From the IMG/VR virus record IMGVR_UViG_3300027858_000004, positions 102,075-166,074 of that record: a stretch of 64,000 nucleotides of DNA; one strand, written 5' to 3'. Positions 27,801 to 36,421 of the stretch are shown one piece after another. The notes beneath the pieces are model-generated. The model did no database searches and was not told the DNA's origin. It worked only from the letters and a program-made list of their open reading frames with translations. Position 1 is the first letter of the stretch. The number at the start of each line of letters is the position of its first letter. Source of the DNA: a virus. Both the position numbers and the translations under genes were made by a program.

Positions 27801-30800
27801 AAGTGGAGGATGCTTTATTAATCTCCGTTGCGTATTTTCCTGTGTATGCTGAGCTACCACTAGTATTAGAAGAGCCTGTAACTACTCCAGTTTGAAGAAT
27901 TTTTCCAGATTTAATCTGTTTCTCCAGTTCTTTGCTCTGGTCTGATAAAAGAAGTTTCTTCTTGTTTTGAAGGGCTAATTCATCTTGTAGAGATTTTTTA
28001 TATTGGGCGCTATAGTCTGGGAAATTACTTTGTATTCTGTTTTGTTCTTCAATTTTAGCGTTCACTTCATCAATAGCCATACCATATTTATCAGCTATAT
28101 ATGTTGATTTCTCCATTGCTTCAGCACTGTCTTTTGTAGCTGATGTGTTATCTTTTGTGGAATTTGCTAAAACATCTAGAGAACCAGATAAAGCACTTGT
28201 ATATTTACCATGAGACTTTGTTAAAGTTGCTAACTCTGCTTGTTTGCTTGTTAATTTCTCAGTTTCTCTTGCACCTAATGATGTATATCTCATCAAGGCT
28301 CTAGCAGCGCTATCAATATCTTCCTGTACTCCTGATGCAACTGCTGCGTCATATGCTTTTTGAGCCGTATTCGATATTGAATTATATGCGGCAACTAGCT
28401 TATCAAGGGCTGCAATCTCAGTGTTAATATTAGTTATGCGAGCATTTGTTTCAATTAAGTGACCGACAGTAGCATCTTCTTCAGCATTTAGCTGTCCATC
28501 TTTGGAGGCTTCAACAGCTCTTAATAAGATATCTTGAGCATCTCTCTCTTTGATGATGTCATTTATTCTTATTCCACTCTCACTAGAAAGGTGAGGATAG
28601 ATTTTTGCTAGTGTTGCCTGAGTTTCAGTTAAAAGGTCTGTTTGCTCTGCTGTTCGGTTTGTTTGCTTAGATAGAGATTGATAAATGTAAATTAAATCTT
28701 CAACTTCATCAACTTGTTTTTGGGATACCCCTGCAAGCTTCTCGGATGCAGAGTTTAGTTTTTGCATCTCTGCTACTAGTTCGGCAATACCATTAGAAGA
28801 TTCATTGATAGCAGAATCCAAATCTCCCATTCCATCTCCTAATGAATTCGCTTCCGCTAATAGTGCAATCATTTCTTCTTTTGTTTTACCATACTTCTTG
28901 GCTAAATCTTCTACAGACATGGAATATTGTTGAAGAGATGGGTTCATTGCATCAAAAGAAGCTTTTAACTCGGCATATTCAGTTGTTCCTTTTTTGATTC
29001 CTGCCGCAGTAGCAATAGCAAGGAATTCTTTTTCTATTATTCCTTTTTGCTTAATTACTTCGTCTGAATATATCTTTAAGTCCTCTGTAGAAAGACCTTC
29101 GGATTGTTTCTCCTTTAGTGTGTCGAATGCCTTTCCGAAATCTTCTAAGCCTTTGACTGCTGTTGGGTTTTCAAGAGTACTATAAAGGTCTTCGAATACA
29201 TTAGTTAACTTTCCAGTGTCTTTTATTGTGTAGGCAGCGTTTGTTGCGAAGGCATCGACTGCTGATTTAGCAGATGAATTAATCCCTTTGTTTGCAGATA
29301 AAATCGTGTCCATTCTCTTCAGAGATGCATTTAACAATTGACCGTTTGCGTTTTCCTGACCTGTTACTAGATTGTTATAAGATGTTAATTGTTCGGTATA
29401 CTTTGCAATTTCTCCATCAATAATATCGATTCTTAATTTGTTTCCCTTTGCATCCTCAGAGGAAAGGGTCTGCTTGCGAGTTGTTAGCTCTTCAATTGCT
29501 GCCATAAGAGTATTGATATCTTTAACTTCATTTTCAACAGAAGTATCTGGATTTGATTTGTTACTTCCTTTATCCCAAGTTATTGAAGGGTTGGTTACAA
29601 ATTTAAATTTATCTAATTCTTTCTGAGCAGCTTTGCTTGATTCTATTGCTGTTTCATATGTTTCTTTTTGTTTTTGATGGTCTTCTGCTTTGTTTACTCG
29701 TTCTTGTGCCTCTGCTTGTAATTTAAGCATTTCTATCTTTCTTTCAATTACCGTAGCACTGCCTAGAATTGCATTTCCATATTCATCCTCACCTCTGCTA
29801 AGAGATGGGATAAGCTCAGCTAATTCATTTTGAACAGATAAATACTCTTGTGCATCTTCATTATTGTATTCTGGTGAGCCTATCTCTTGCATACTTCCTT
29901 GTAACTCTGAATATCTCTGTGCCAGTATGCCAATTCTATCTGCATTAGATGTGTAAGAATCTGCTAAAAGTTGGTTTTGGGCAGTTATTTCCTCTTGTAT
30001 TTCTCTTTGTTTTTGCATCTTACTCATAAATGCTTCGGTTATTGCTCCGATTGCTAAAAACGCTACCCCAATTCCACCTAGAGACAGAATCATTGTTCTA
30101 TTAGCTGTCCAGAATGCCTTGGCTGAAGCCATAGCTGATAGGGCAGAAGCTTTTAATCCTTTAGATAACTGTGCTGTAGATACTGTAGCGACTGTTGTAC
30201 TAGCAGCTAAAGTTCTGGTTGCATTTGATGTAACGGCAGTTGCCGCAGACATGGTTCCAAAACCAAATGTCGCTCTCACTGTCGAAGCTGATAGTGCGTT
30301 AATAGCTTTGGTTTGAGCAATAATAGGGGGAGTAGGCTTGAGCATACTTTTTGTGGCACTGACTCCCAATTGAACAAACTGCGCTGAAGTTTTCGCTATT
30401 CCAGTTCCCATGCTAACCATTAATCCTCTAAAACGTGTTGATACTAAAGCTAGAGCTACTGAAGCCGTTCCAAGAACGAATGGTAGTCCACCAATTCCCT
30501 CAATTACCTTTGTAATAGCTCCTAAGAAATTTCCGAACAGTTGTATACTCTGTATCATACCTTCAGTTAAGAATGCATTACCAAGAGCCAATGCTAATTT
30601 TTCTACCTCAACTCTTGCTAAGTTTAATCTAGCTTGAAGAGATTCCATGTAGCGTTTGTTTTCTTCCATTGCAGAACCAGTAGAATTAACTGAAGAGTCA
30701 TACATACTTTTATACATTGAGTCGGCAGAACCTAAGTCATCTAGGAATGCTTGCATTCTAGAGATGTGGTATTTACCTGCTAAACCTTCAACTGCAAGTA

Positions 30801-32652
30801 TTCTCTCTTCATCTGATACACCTTTTAAAGCTTGTGCAACTTCAGTGTAAACTTGAACTACATCTCTCATGTTTTCATTTTCATCGAATAGTGAAATTCC
30901 TAAGCTTGATAAAACACCTTGTGATTTGTCGCTTACTAACTTAGGTAAGACATTTTTCAAAAAGTTACCAATCTCATTCCCTGATTGCTTGGTTGATGCT
31001 GTTACTGTACCTATGATTGCATTCACTTGGTCGAAGTCTAATCCCATAGCTCTTGCTGTTGCACCAGCTCTTGCCTGTCCTTGTGCTAGTTTTTCTGTTG
31101 TCGTTGCATAGTTATTAGAAATCTCATTCCAAGAGTCAATGATACTCATAGAATCTTTGGCATCTTTCTTCCATTGTATTAGAGAAGCTGTCATGTATTC
31201 AGACGATTTCTGAGCTGTCATATCTCCAACATTCGCTGCAACTAATCCTGAATCTGCTAGTGTTCCGAGTTCATCGCCCTTATACCCTTGTCTTGCAAAC
31301 TCAGCGTAAGAATCCATTACTTGACTAATAGATTGACCAAATTTCTCGGCAGATTGTGTAGCTCTTTCAAATAATGCTTCAAAATCAGTATCTTCAGACA
31401 TAACTTTTGCAAGCTCAGTCATTTTGGTATCTATGTCAATTATAATTGTCATAAATTCCCTAGCTGTCCTAATTGTTCCATAAAATGCTGTAGAGGCTGC
31501 CATCCAAATCGGGAAACGCTCCATTGCTATCTTGAATGAATCCATAATCGTTAATGACTCACGAGATGCTTGAGTTGCATTGGCAATGTATTTTTTCATC
31601 TCATTGTTTAAACGTCTAACTGCATCTTCTCCAGCTTTTGCAGAGGTAACAGTAGAAGGGTCAAACTTGATTGATTTATAGCTAGTTTTTAAGTTGCTTA
31701 AGCCTTCTTGGTCAATATGTTTTGAGTATTTTTTGGAAGCAGCAGTCAATCTAGAAAGAGCATCTTCTCTCATGTGAAAGAGTTTTGTTCCTCTATCTAA
31801 CTCATTGTTTGAAAGTTGAGTATTTGTAGTTATATCTTTAAATTCTTTATTTAATTTATCAAGATGGCTATTCTGAGTTATCTTTGCTAATGATTTGTTC
31901 ATTTTATCGAACTGTTCTGTAGTTATAGTTCCAGCATCTCTAGCATTAAGAAGCTCTCTTCTTGTTTTAGAAACGTTGTCAGATAAGCTTTTCATCTCAG
32001 TGTTGACAACTTTTATTTCTGATTCCATCCAGCCACCAATTTTATAATTGGAGTTGTTTGCCATTCCTGCTGAGAAAGGTTCAAATTTAATTTGTCTTAT
32101 TTTATTAGCTGACTCTTGTACTTTAACTACAACCGCTTCAATTGCTCTAGTATCAGCATTAACTTTTTGCTCAATGGTATAGCCTAATTTTCTCTTTTTC
32201 AAATCGGCTTCTATTTCATTGATACCAAAAGCAAATTGTTTCTTAGCGTCATTCATTTGTTTTTTAATTTGAGCTTTTATTGATGCAGCATTACCTTCAA
32301 AAACACCTAAATCATTTCCAATTGCACGTATTTCTTTACTTGCTTTTTTTGCTCCTGTGGCACTTTCACCTAAAGCTTTGTTTACACCTTCTCCAGCTTT
32401 TTTAGCTTTAGAAGATAAAGCATCTAAATCTTTAGTGTCTGCTGTTACTTTTATTGCAACAGGTGTTAAATTTAAACCTGCTTGAACCTTAGTCTTTAGG
32501 TCTTGAATATTTTTATTTGTAATGTTTAATTCAATTGCAACAGGGTGTAGCTTTTTCTTCAAAGATGTTAATTTCTTTTGAAAATTAACATGTTCGCTTT
32601 CGGAAATATCAAGTCCAATTAATATTTCAAATGGGTTAGTCAATATAATCAT
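24805..32652 (-). CDS. Tape-measure protein with transglycosylase and M23 peptidase domains
   Basis: A 2615-residue protein, the largest in the window. The N-terminal third is a helical TMP core with hydrophobic segments near 720 and 860. A lytic transglycosylase domain lies at about 1600-1720 (S-S-T-Y-G-V-D-A-H-L-I-A-A-I-I-K-A-E-S-S-F, GLMQLMPATA, ALYAYNAGAG). An M23 peptidase follows at about 1745-1870 (SGFGKRVHPITG, H-N-G-I-D-I-A, NHLHYQI). Then comes a very long charged coiled coil to about 2450. It sets tail length and probably degrades the wall during DNA entry. SPbeta CwlP has the same combination. GAGAGG touches the ATG, so the TTG at 32643 may be the real start. Confidence 0.93.
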   Translation of the reverse strand: MIILTNPFEILIGLDISESEHVNFQKKLTSLKKKLHPVAIELNITNKNIQDLKTKVQAGLNLTPVAIKVTADTKDLDALSSKAKKAGEGVNKALGESATGAKKASKEIRAIGNDLGVFEGNAASIKAQIKKQMNDAKKQFAFGINEIEADLKKRKLGYTIEQKVNADTRAIEAVVVKVQESANKIRQIKFEPFSAGMANNSNYKIGGWMESEIKVVNTEMKSLSDNVSKTRRELLNARDAGTITTEQFDKMNKSLAKITQNSHLDKLNKEFKDITTNTQLSNNELDRGTKLFHMREDALSRLTAASKKYSKHIDQEGLSNLKTSYKSIKFDPSTVTSAKAGEDAVRRLNNEMKKYIANATQASRESLTIMDSFKIAMERFPIWMAASTAFYGTIRTAREFMTIIIDIDTKMTELAKVMSEDTDFEALFERATQSAEKFGQSISQVMDSYAEFARQGYKGDELGTLADSGLVAANVGDMTAQKSSEYMTASLIQWKKDAKDSMSIIDSWNEISNNYATTTEKLAQGQARAGATARAMGLDFDQVNAIIGTVTASTKQSGNEIGNFLKNVLPKLVSDKSQGVLSSLGISLFDENENMRDVVQVYTEVAQALKGVSDEERILAVEGLAGKYHISRMQAFLDDLGSADSMYKSMYDSSVNSTGSAMEENKRYMESLQARLNLARVEVEKLALALGNAFLTEGMIQSIQLFGNFLGAITKVIEGIGGLPFVLGTASVALALVSTRFRGLMVSMGTGIAKTSAQFVQLGVSATKSMLKPTPPIIAQTKAINALSASTVRATFGFGTMSAATAVTSNATRTLAASTTVATVSTAQLSKGLKASALSAMASAKAFWTANRTMILSLGGIGVAFLAIGAITEAFMSKMQKQREIQEEITAQNQLLADSYTSNADRIGILAQRYSELQGSMQEIGSPEYNNEDAQEYLSVQNELAELIPSLSRGEDEYGNAILGSATVIERKIEMLKLQAEAQERVNKAEDHQKQKETYETAIESSKAAQKELDKFKFVTNPSITWDKGSNKSNPDTSVENEVKDINTLMAAIEELTTRKQTLSSEDAKGNKLRIDIIDGEIAKYTEQLTSYNNLVTGQENANGQLLNASLKRMDTILSANKGINSSAKSAVDAFATNAAYTIKDTGKLTNVFEDLYSTLENPTAVKGLEDFGKAFDTLKEKQSEGLSTEDLKIYSDEVIKQKGIIEKEFLAIATAAGIKKGTTEYAELKASFDAMNPSLQQYSMSVEDLAKKYGKTKEEMIALLAEANSLGDGMGDLDSAINESSNGIAELVAEMQKLNSASEKLAGVSQKQVDEVEDLIYIYQSLSKQTNRTAEQTDLLTETQATLAKIYPHLSSESGIRINDIIKERDAQDILLRAVEASKDGQLNAEEDATVGHLIETNARITNINTEIAALDKLVAAYNSISNTAQKAYDAAVASGVQEDIDSAARALMRYTSLGARETEKLTSKQAELATLTKSHGKYTSALSGSLDVLANSTKDNTSATKDSAEAMEKSTYIADKYGMAIDEVNAKIEEQNRIQSNFPDYSAQYKKSLQDELALQNKKKLLLSDQSKELEKQIKSGKILQTGVVTGSSNTSGSSAYTGKYATEINKASSTYGVDAHLIAAIIKAESSFNKDAKSSKGAQGLMQLMPATAKELGVKNAFDAQQNIMGGTKYIAQQIAKFSGDIKKALYAYNAGAGNVTKIVESSANYWTGAKNYANKIMADFEASGGSNITSGKQISGWGGTITSGFGKRVHPITGKYTDHNGIDIAGNKGDRLDANVSGKVTYAGKGTGSMSGFGNYVAVETADGLKHFYAHLDKVIAKVGETVAVGQQIGNIGSTGNSTGNHLHYQINENGKAINPSSYLATAKKTVPSASDASKDAANAMAAIDAAKSELLKMNSDIAAVEEYIENLKMELISADVAAFEHARKNAQHNIDDEVQKRSKLDSITKRYHDSIKNEIRLKGVQAQSYKSEVSYLNGVIKSGNLTAKAKAELTEKVKELSLSIVDLEINMKELTFERIQATMRRFSEEIDDTNFELQRSQAIMATLEESSPEYVAELNSQVETYKKLKEQNIAYRESLQRSLVLHDLLSEDYKNLTEEIEDLTLEIWGFDGSIKTLNETIKDSSTKNASEAADALIDAYKEYLSEKQEMHMESLDKEIDAEEERHKKVMKNYEDEYGAFERIVQAKLKEIDREESENNYDKDIDKLEEERNKISNKINLLSMDDSFESKAERKKLQEELDAIDESIADKRHDREIDLRKENLNDLLEKEKEKYEELEELEDIKYENEIERLEDLKKYWDKFYEDQLNDERYFAKMKEDIVAGNFKNLSGEFQTYIKEMEDTMPNFLSKFDGTLKGVGKSIRENVIDNLQKALDMLDKVIKTDSDSSKGIGEGAHFDGEKGNIGLSNADLKVLTGKYLAETLITKEKSAVRQTYIRDKAYALAAEGRAEKSTIKSNQGLDEILSKMSNEDKVKFGQYLQNQGFKTVSTDYLQDYITEYGKRLEYSAVGLKTGGYTKSDGLTMLHEEEVVLNKKETKDFFKYAPILETLNNMISPLLMPNIVQPSLIGNTSNNNNSPIKIDFIVENMNATKEEAKNFVNDIMTGLKRERGY

Positions 32653-32690
32653 CCTCTCATTCTATGGAAATCCTTTTATTCTTAGTGGAT

Positions 32691-32763
32691 GATTGTCTTT
32701 AAGGCATTCAAGTAGCCCTCTAATAATCTATTAGAGGGTCAATTCAGTGTCTTAAAGACAATC
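32691..32763. repeat. 73-bp imperfect palindrome between tyrosine recombinase and tape measure
   Basis: Outer arms GATTGTCTTTAAG (32691-32703) and CTTAAAGACAATC (32751-32763) pair perfectly over 13 bp. Inner arms CCCTCTAATA (32716-32725) and TATTAGAGGG (32729-32738) pair over 10 bp around a 3-base centre. The 11-bp segments between them are partly complementary. It touches the stop codon of the recombinase gene. There is no U tract, so a simple terminator is unlikely. Confidence 0.75.
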
Positions 32764-33727
32764 AATCGAACGCTTCATCTAATGAAGTGTCGTCTTTACG
32801 AATTACATACATCTCACTTGTTTCCGAACTCTCATGTCCAAGTATCGATTGAACCGACTTAATATCCTTGCCATCTTCTACAACCATATGGGTCGCTCTA
32901 GTTCGTCTAAAGTTATGGGGAGTTACACGTAAACCAAGAATGTCTGTGAATTTAGTTGCGCACCAGTTGTTAAAAGCCTCTGGTTGTAATGGGGTTGTTT
33001 TACCCAGCTTAGTTTTCTTGACGAATAAAGAATCACATTCATCTTCTCCACGCTGTTCTAGCCACTCAACTATTGCATCTCTAGCACTGTCATCATAAGA
33101 AAGCTTTCTAATTTTCCCAGCTTTTCCTCGACCTTTTGTGCGAATGTCTCCTGTTTTGTAGTAATTTTTACCTTCAACTTTAGGATAGTTGACCATCTCT
33201 TTTTTCATTTGAGCAATTTCGGCACGTCTTGCGCCAGTAGAATAAGACAACTTAATATAAGCAATCATCTGTAATTCATTTTGATTTTTAAGGGTTGTTA
33301 AGAGTGTTTCCATCTCTTCTTTTGTAAGTGGTTTTTTCTCATAGACTGCTTGTTTAGCAGGGGAGGCTATAGCTTTGTTAAAAATATTTCTGAAGAGAGG
33401 GAAGTCGTCTCCATAATAAAGTTCAATGTAATTACAAAGAGTAGATACAATTGAGCGTTTAAATTTAACAGCGCTTGGAGATAAACCTATTTGTAGAAGA
33501 TAGTTTTGGTACTTTAAAGCGTCACGAGGTTTCAATTCGTGAAAAGGTTTGTTCATTGCGGTTTCTTTTATGAATCTAGCAAAAATTCTCGCCCCTGATT
33601 CATATTGTTTCAAAGTTTGGTCGGATAAATGCTGTTGTTGTAAAAACTCATCAATTATCATTTTGTTCCAATCGTTACAAAGTTCCCATTCTTCGGGACT
33701 TACAGCTTTAATCTTTTGATTTGCCAT
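32762..33727 (-). CDS. Tyrosine recombinase in the tail block
   Basis: A 321-residue protein with a SAM-like core-binding domain (about 20-110) and a complete catalytic domain: R167 in STGARRAE, a lysine in the KGRGKAGK loop (about 198-204), H271-x-x-R274 in HNFRRTRATH, H298 in ILGHESS and Y307 in EMYV. All catalytic residues are present, so it should be active. The position next to the tape measure recalls SPbeta YomM. A separate integrase already exists, so its role may be resolution, regulation or a second integration route. Confidence 0.85.
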   Translation of the reverse strand: MANQKIKAVSPEEWELCNDWNKMIIDEFLQQQHLSDQTLKQYESGARIFARFIKETAMNKPFHELKPRDALKYQNYLLQIGLSPSAVKFKRSIVSTLCNYIELYYGDDFPLFRNIFNKAIASPAKQAVYEKKPLTKEEMETLLTTLKNQNELQMIAYIKLSYSTGARRAEIAQMKKEMVNYPKVEGKNYYKTGDIRTKGRGKAGKIRKLSYDDSARDAIVEWLEQRGEDECDSLFVKKTKLGKTTPLQPEAFNNWCATKFTDILGLRVTPHNFRRTRATHMVVEDGKDIKSVQSILGHESSETSEMYVIRKDDTSLDEAFD

Positions 33728-33784
33728 ATTCTCATTCCTTCATAAAATTCGTATTTTATTAATATTTAATTAAATAGTTTTTAA

Positions 33785-34309
33785 TTAATATTCTGTTCCT
33801 TTATTCTTAATTTTAAATCCAGCATTCTTAAATGATTGGGCAATAATATCATGCAGCTCTGTTGGATTTTGTCTTATTTGCTCCATAAGTTTTCCCATGA
33901 AAGGACGAGGCTTTAACCAAGGAGCCTCACGACCTTCAATATCATTTGAACCAAACATCCAATAAACATTTGAGTCACTTGCTATTGAACCATATTCAAT
34001 AATCTTAGAAATCTCTTTTCCACTATTCCAAGCACCTGTGGTCAAATTCTCTGCTTTAATGTGAACACGCTCTCCATCTAAGTCAATGCTAGTTATCTTA
34101 ATGTTTTTTCTATCGGATAAACCGCCTTTTCCACCTCTGCGAACATATTCCTTTGGCTCATAGACATCATAAACATTTTCCTCAACGGAGCGACTAATTT
34201 CCCACTTGAGAAAGTCTTCAAGCATTGAACCTAAGTTGGATGCCAAAACAACTTTCATTTCTTTTAGGATTCCAGCTTTAAGCAGTTCAAAGTTTTTATA
34301 CTGTGCCAT
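33785..34309 (-). CDS. Tail completion / HK97 gp10-like protein
   Basis: A 174-residue protein. The C-terminal part (G-S-N-D-I-E-G-R-E-A-P-W-L-K-P-R-P-F-M followed by a helix) resembles gp10-like minor tail or neck proteins. Its start overlaps the upstream tail-chaperone gene by 14 bp in the +1 frame and has only a poor ribosome binding site, so coupling is likely. Confidence 0.55.
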   Translation of the reverse strand: MAQYKNFELLKAGILKEMKVVLASNLGSMLEDFLKWEISRSVEENVYDVYEPKEYVRRGGKGGLSDRKNIKITSIDLDGERVHIKAENLTTGAWNSGKEISKIIEYGSIASDSNVYWMFGSNDIEGREAPWLKPRPFMGKLMEQIRQNPTELHDIIAQSFKNAGFKIKNKGTEY

Positions 34310-34820
34310 CTAACCCAACTCTTTTTCTCATTTCTGGACTTTTTACCTTTTTAGATAGATTTAGTTTGTGTTGTTGCTCAATTGCATCAAGTTTTTCAAC
34401 TGCCTCGATTGTATCAGCTACCATATCAAATACTTTTTGCACTTCTTCTTGAGGGATTACATCTTTAATAATTAATTCAAACAAACCTATGGAGACCATT
34501 TTTTCCATTTGGATAATTTGTGTTTCCAAATCATCTGAAATAATATCTTTAAAATGCGTAAAGTGTTTAATAATTAGAAAGTACATATAGTTGAAGAATT
34601 CATGGTCATTCACTAGGAATCCTAAGTTGTTTTCCTGTGAAAATTTTACTTTGTCAAAAAGTTCATTCTTTAAATCTTCAATAACCTTTGAATCAAACTG
34701 TGGATTAAACTTAATCACAGAGTTGGCTTCATCATTGAGCGAATACGTCTCGTATGTGTTTACTCTTTTAAATTGTTTTTCTATGTCTTTTAAGCTAAGT
34801 GGTTTCTGTCTTTTTGCCAT
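34296..34820 (-). CDS. Tail assembly chaperone-like protein
   Basis: A 174-residue, mostly helical protein located between the major tail protein and the tape measure, where tail assembly chaperones are normally encoded. No catalytic motif is seen. It would bind the tape measure during tail assembly and be absent from the mature virion. The overlap with the following gene in another frame is typical of the region, but I see no convincing slippery heptamer. Confidence 0.55.
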   Translation of the reverse strand: MAKRQKPLSLKDIEKQFKRVNTYETYSLNDEANSVIKFNPQFDSKVIEDLKNELFDKVKFSQENNLGFLVNDHEFFNYMYFLIIKHFTHFKDIISDDLETQIIQMEKMVSIGLFELIIKDVIPQEEVQKVFDMVADTIEAVEKLDAIEQQHKLNLSKKVKSPEMRKRVGLDGTV

Positions 34821-34878
34821 TTTATTTCCTCCTTGTATTCATTTCTAATAGAGATTTATATCTCTAAAAGTATGTATG

Positions 34879-34898
34879 TAAGGGGACGAATCCCCTTA
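34879..34898 (-). terminator. UUCG hairpin after the major tail protein gene
   Basis: Read leftwards: TAAGGGGA, TTCG, TCCCCTTA. The 8-bp stem is perfect, but no strong U tract follows. It could act as an attenuator or an mRNA 3' stabiliser for the abundant tail-tube transcript. Confidence 0.55.
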
Positions 34899-34910
34899 TT
34901 TTAAAATCAA

Positions 34911-35642
34911 TTATGCACGTTTAACTTCAACAATACGTCCAAATACATCGGAGTTTTGTGGGTTAAGAACCATAAAGTTAATCTCAGGTGTATAAGCCGA
35001 ACCATTCTCTAATGAAAGGTCGAATGCACCAGAAGGTACAACCTCATCAAAGATGAAGTAGATATCAGCGATAACTTTTTGAGTGTCCAAATCATATTCA
35101 ATTGTGCGGTACTCTACGCTATATTTCTCAGCGAACTTAGTAGAGTCCATCTCAACCACACGTCCTGTTACATCTTCAACATATGAAACTGTTAAGATGT
35201 CTCCATCAGTTGCAGTAGAGCCGATAGGTAACGTTGCTTTACCAGCAGCTACATCAAGCTCTACTTGAGTACCGTCTGCATCATGAAGGATAGCTTTACC
35301 ATTTACTGGTGTTCCTTTAATTGTTACTTCTAAATCACCTAAAACTCCAGCAACCGTTACTTGCTCAAACTTAGTGATTTTTGCAGTTCCAGACTCTTCT
35401 ACTGCAACACCTTGTGTCATAGCAAGATATTCTAAATCGAATGTTGCTGAACGCATAGCAAGGTTAACCTCTTTGTCTGTGCGAATTAAGAAAAGGTTTT
35501 TATTACCAATTCCACCTTTTAAGAACTCTTCACTTACTGTTTGAGCGATTGAAGCTAATTGTGCGTGTGCATTTAATACTGTGTGACCGTCAGATTTACG
35601 TTTTACTACGATGTCTGCTGTATCATGGATAACTGTTTTCAT
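34911..35642 (-). CDS. Major tail (tube) protein
   Basis: A 243-residue beta-rich protein. It has the two-part layout of siphophage tube proteins, with an inserted Ig-like segment at about 90-155 (V-T-I-K-G-T-P-V-N-G-K-A-I-L-H-D-A-D-G). The strong TAGGAGG site, the low-complexity-free composition and the flanking hairpins fit an abundantly made structural protein. Its place between neck and chaperone genes supports the call. Confidence 0.65.
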   Translation of the reverse strand: MKTVIHDTADIVVKRKSDGHTVLNAHAQLASIAQTVSEEFLKGGIGNKNLFLIRTDKEVNLAMRSATFDLEYLAMTQGVAVEESGTAKITKFEQVTVAGVLGDLEVTIKGTPVNGKAILHDADGTQVELDVAAGKATLPIGSTATDGDILTVSYVEDVTGRVVEMDSTKFAEKYSVEYRTIEYDLDTQKVIADIYFIFDEVVPSGAFDLSLENGSAYTPEINFMVLNPQNSDVFGRIVEVKRA

Positions 35643-35673
35643 TAATATTTTCCTCCTAGTTTTTAAATCAATT

Positions 35674-35700
35674 AAAAAAAGCCTATTCTATCCGAATAGG
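35674..35700 (-). terminator. Strong intrinsic terminator upstream of the major tail protein gene
   Basis: Read leftwards: CCTATTC, 5-base loop, GAATAGG, then TTTTTTT. It overlaps the last codons of the 242-residue gene. Transcription of the major tail gene therefore needs antitermination, read-through or an internal promoter. Confidence 0.8.
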
Positions 35701-36416
35701 TTTCCATATGTTTTAGCAAATGATTTTTTGTCAATACCTGATTTTTTATCCTCAAATAAATCAATGTGTTTATTCCAATCTTCAATGTTCACTTTTTCAG
35801 CAACAGTTGAATATAGAACAGTTGTGTCATAATTTTTCATTTGACCAATTCGGTAGTAAGTAGCATAAACCTGAAGTACAGTCATGTTGCAGACCTCTTC
35901 ATATGATTTAAACGAACCTACGACTACCGATGAAATTAAATCTGTAAAAGATTGCTTTTCACCAGTTCCTCTTGCTGAATTACCATTATTGATGAACATT
36001 TGAATCTCAGGATTTGAGCTTACTTCTTCTTCTTTGAGCATGTTCATTTGCATGATTATTTCTCTACACTCATCGAATGCTTTTTCTTCTTCAAAGATTG
36101 CGTCTGGTATGCTTTCGGATTCAAAAAGAAGTCTAAACACCTCTAAATAAGATTTTTTAAACATCTCATTTTCTTTAACAAGATTATAAAGTGACTCTTC
36201 TTTTATTCCTTCAACCAGTTGAATAAACTTTTTATCTCTTGATTCATCTGCATGTTTTTTATACATGTAGTAAATATGAAGAACATTCATAGATATAGTA
36301 GACAGATTTGAAATTTGACTAATATATTCATAGTAAGTGAGAAAGCGTACATTGCCATAAGGTGTTAGAATTGGCTTTCCTGTTATGAACAAGTCTTTAT
36401 TGAGACCTAACTCCAT
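35688..36416 (-). CDS. Helical protein upstream of the major tail protein
   Basis: A 242-residue protein rich in helices. The segment S-F-T-D-L-I-S-S-V-V-V-G-S-F-K-S-Y-E-E-V followed by a tyrosine-rich helix resembles phage tail assembly or connector accessory proteins, but no family can be assigned with confidence. It starts 6 bp after the previous gene. Its end overlaps a terminator. Confidence 0.45.
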   Translation of the reverse strand: MELGLNKDLFITGKPILTPYGNVRFLTYYEYISQISNLSTISMNVLHIYYMYKKHADESRDKKFIQLVEGIKEESLYNLVKENEMFKKSYLEVFRLLFESESIPDAIFEEEKAFDECREIIMQMNMLKEEEVSSNPEIQMFINNGNSARGTGEKQSFTDLISSVVVGSFKSYEEVCNMTVLQVYATYYRIGQMKNYDTTVLYSTVAEKVNIEDWNKHIDLFEDKKSGIDKKSFAKTYGNLFG

Positions 36417-36421
36417 TTAAA

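Noticed and set aside
34291-34330. Programmed frameshift between tail chaperone and next gene (as in lambda G/GT)
   Set aside because: The overlap is in the +1 (or -2) frame and only five A's in a row are present. No slippery heptamer. Simple coupled re-initiation is more likely.
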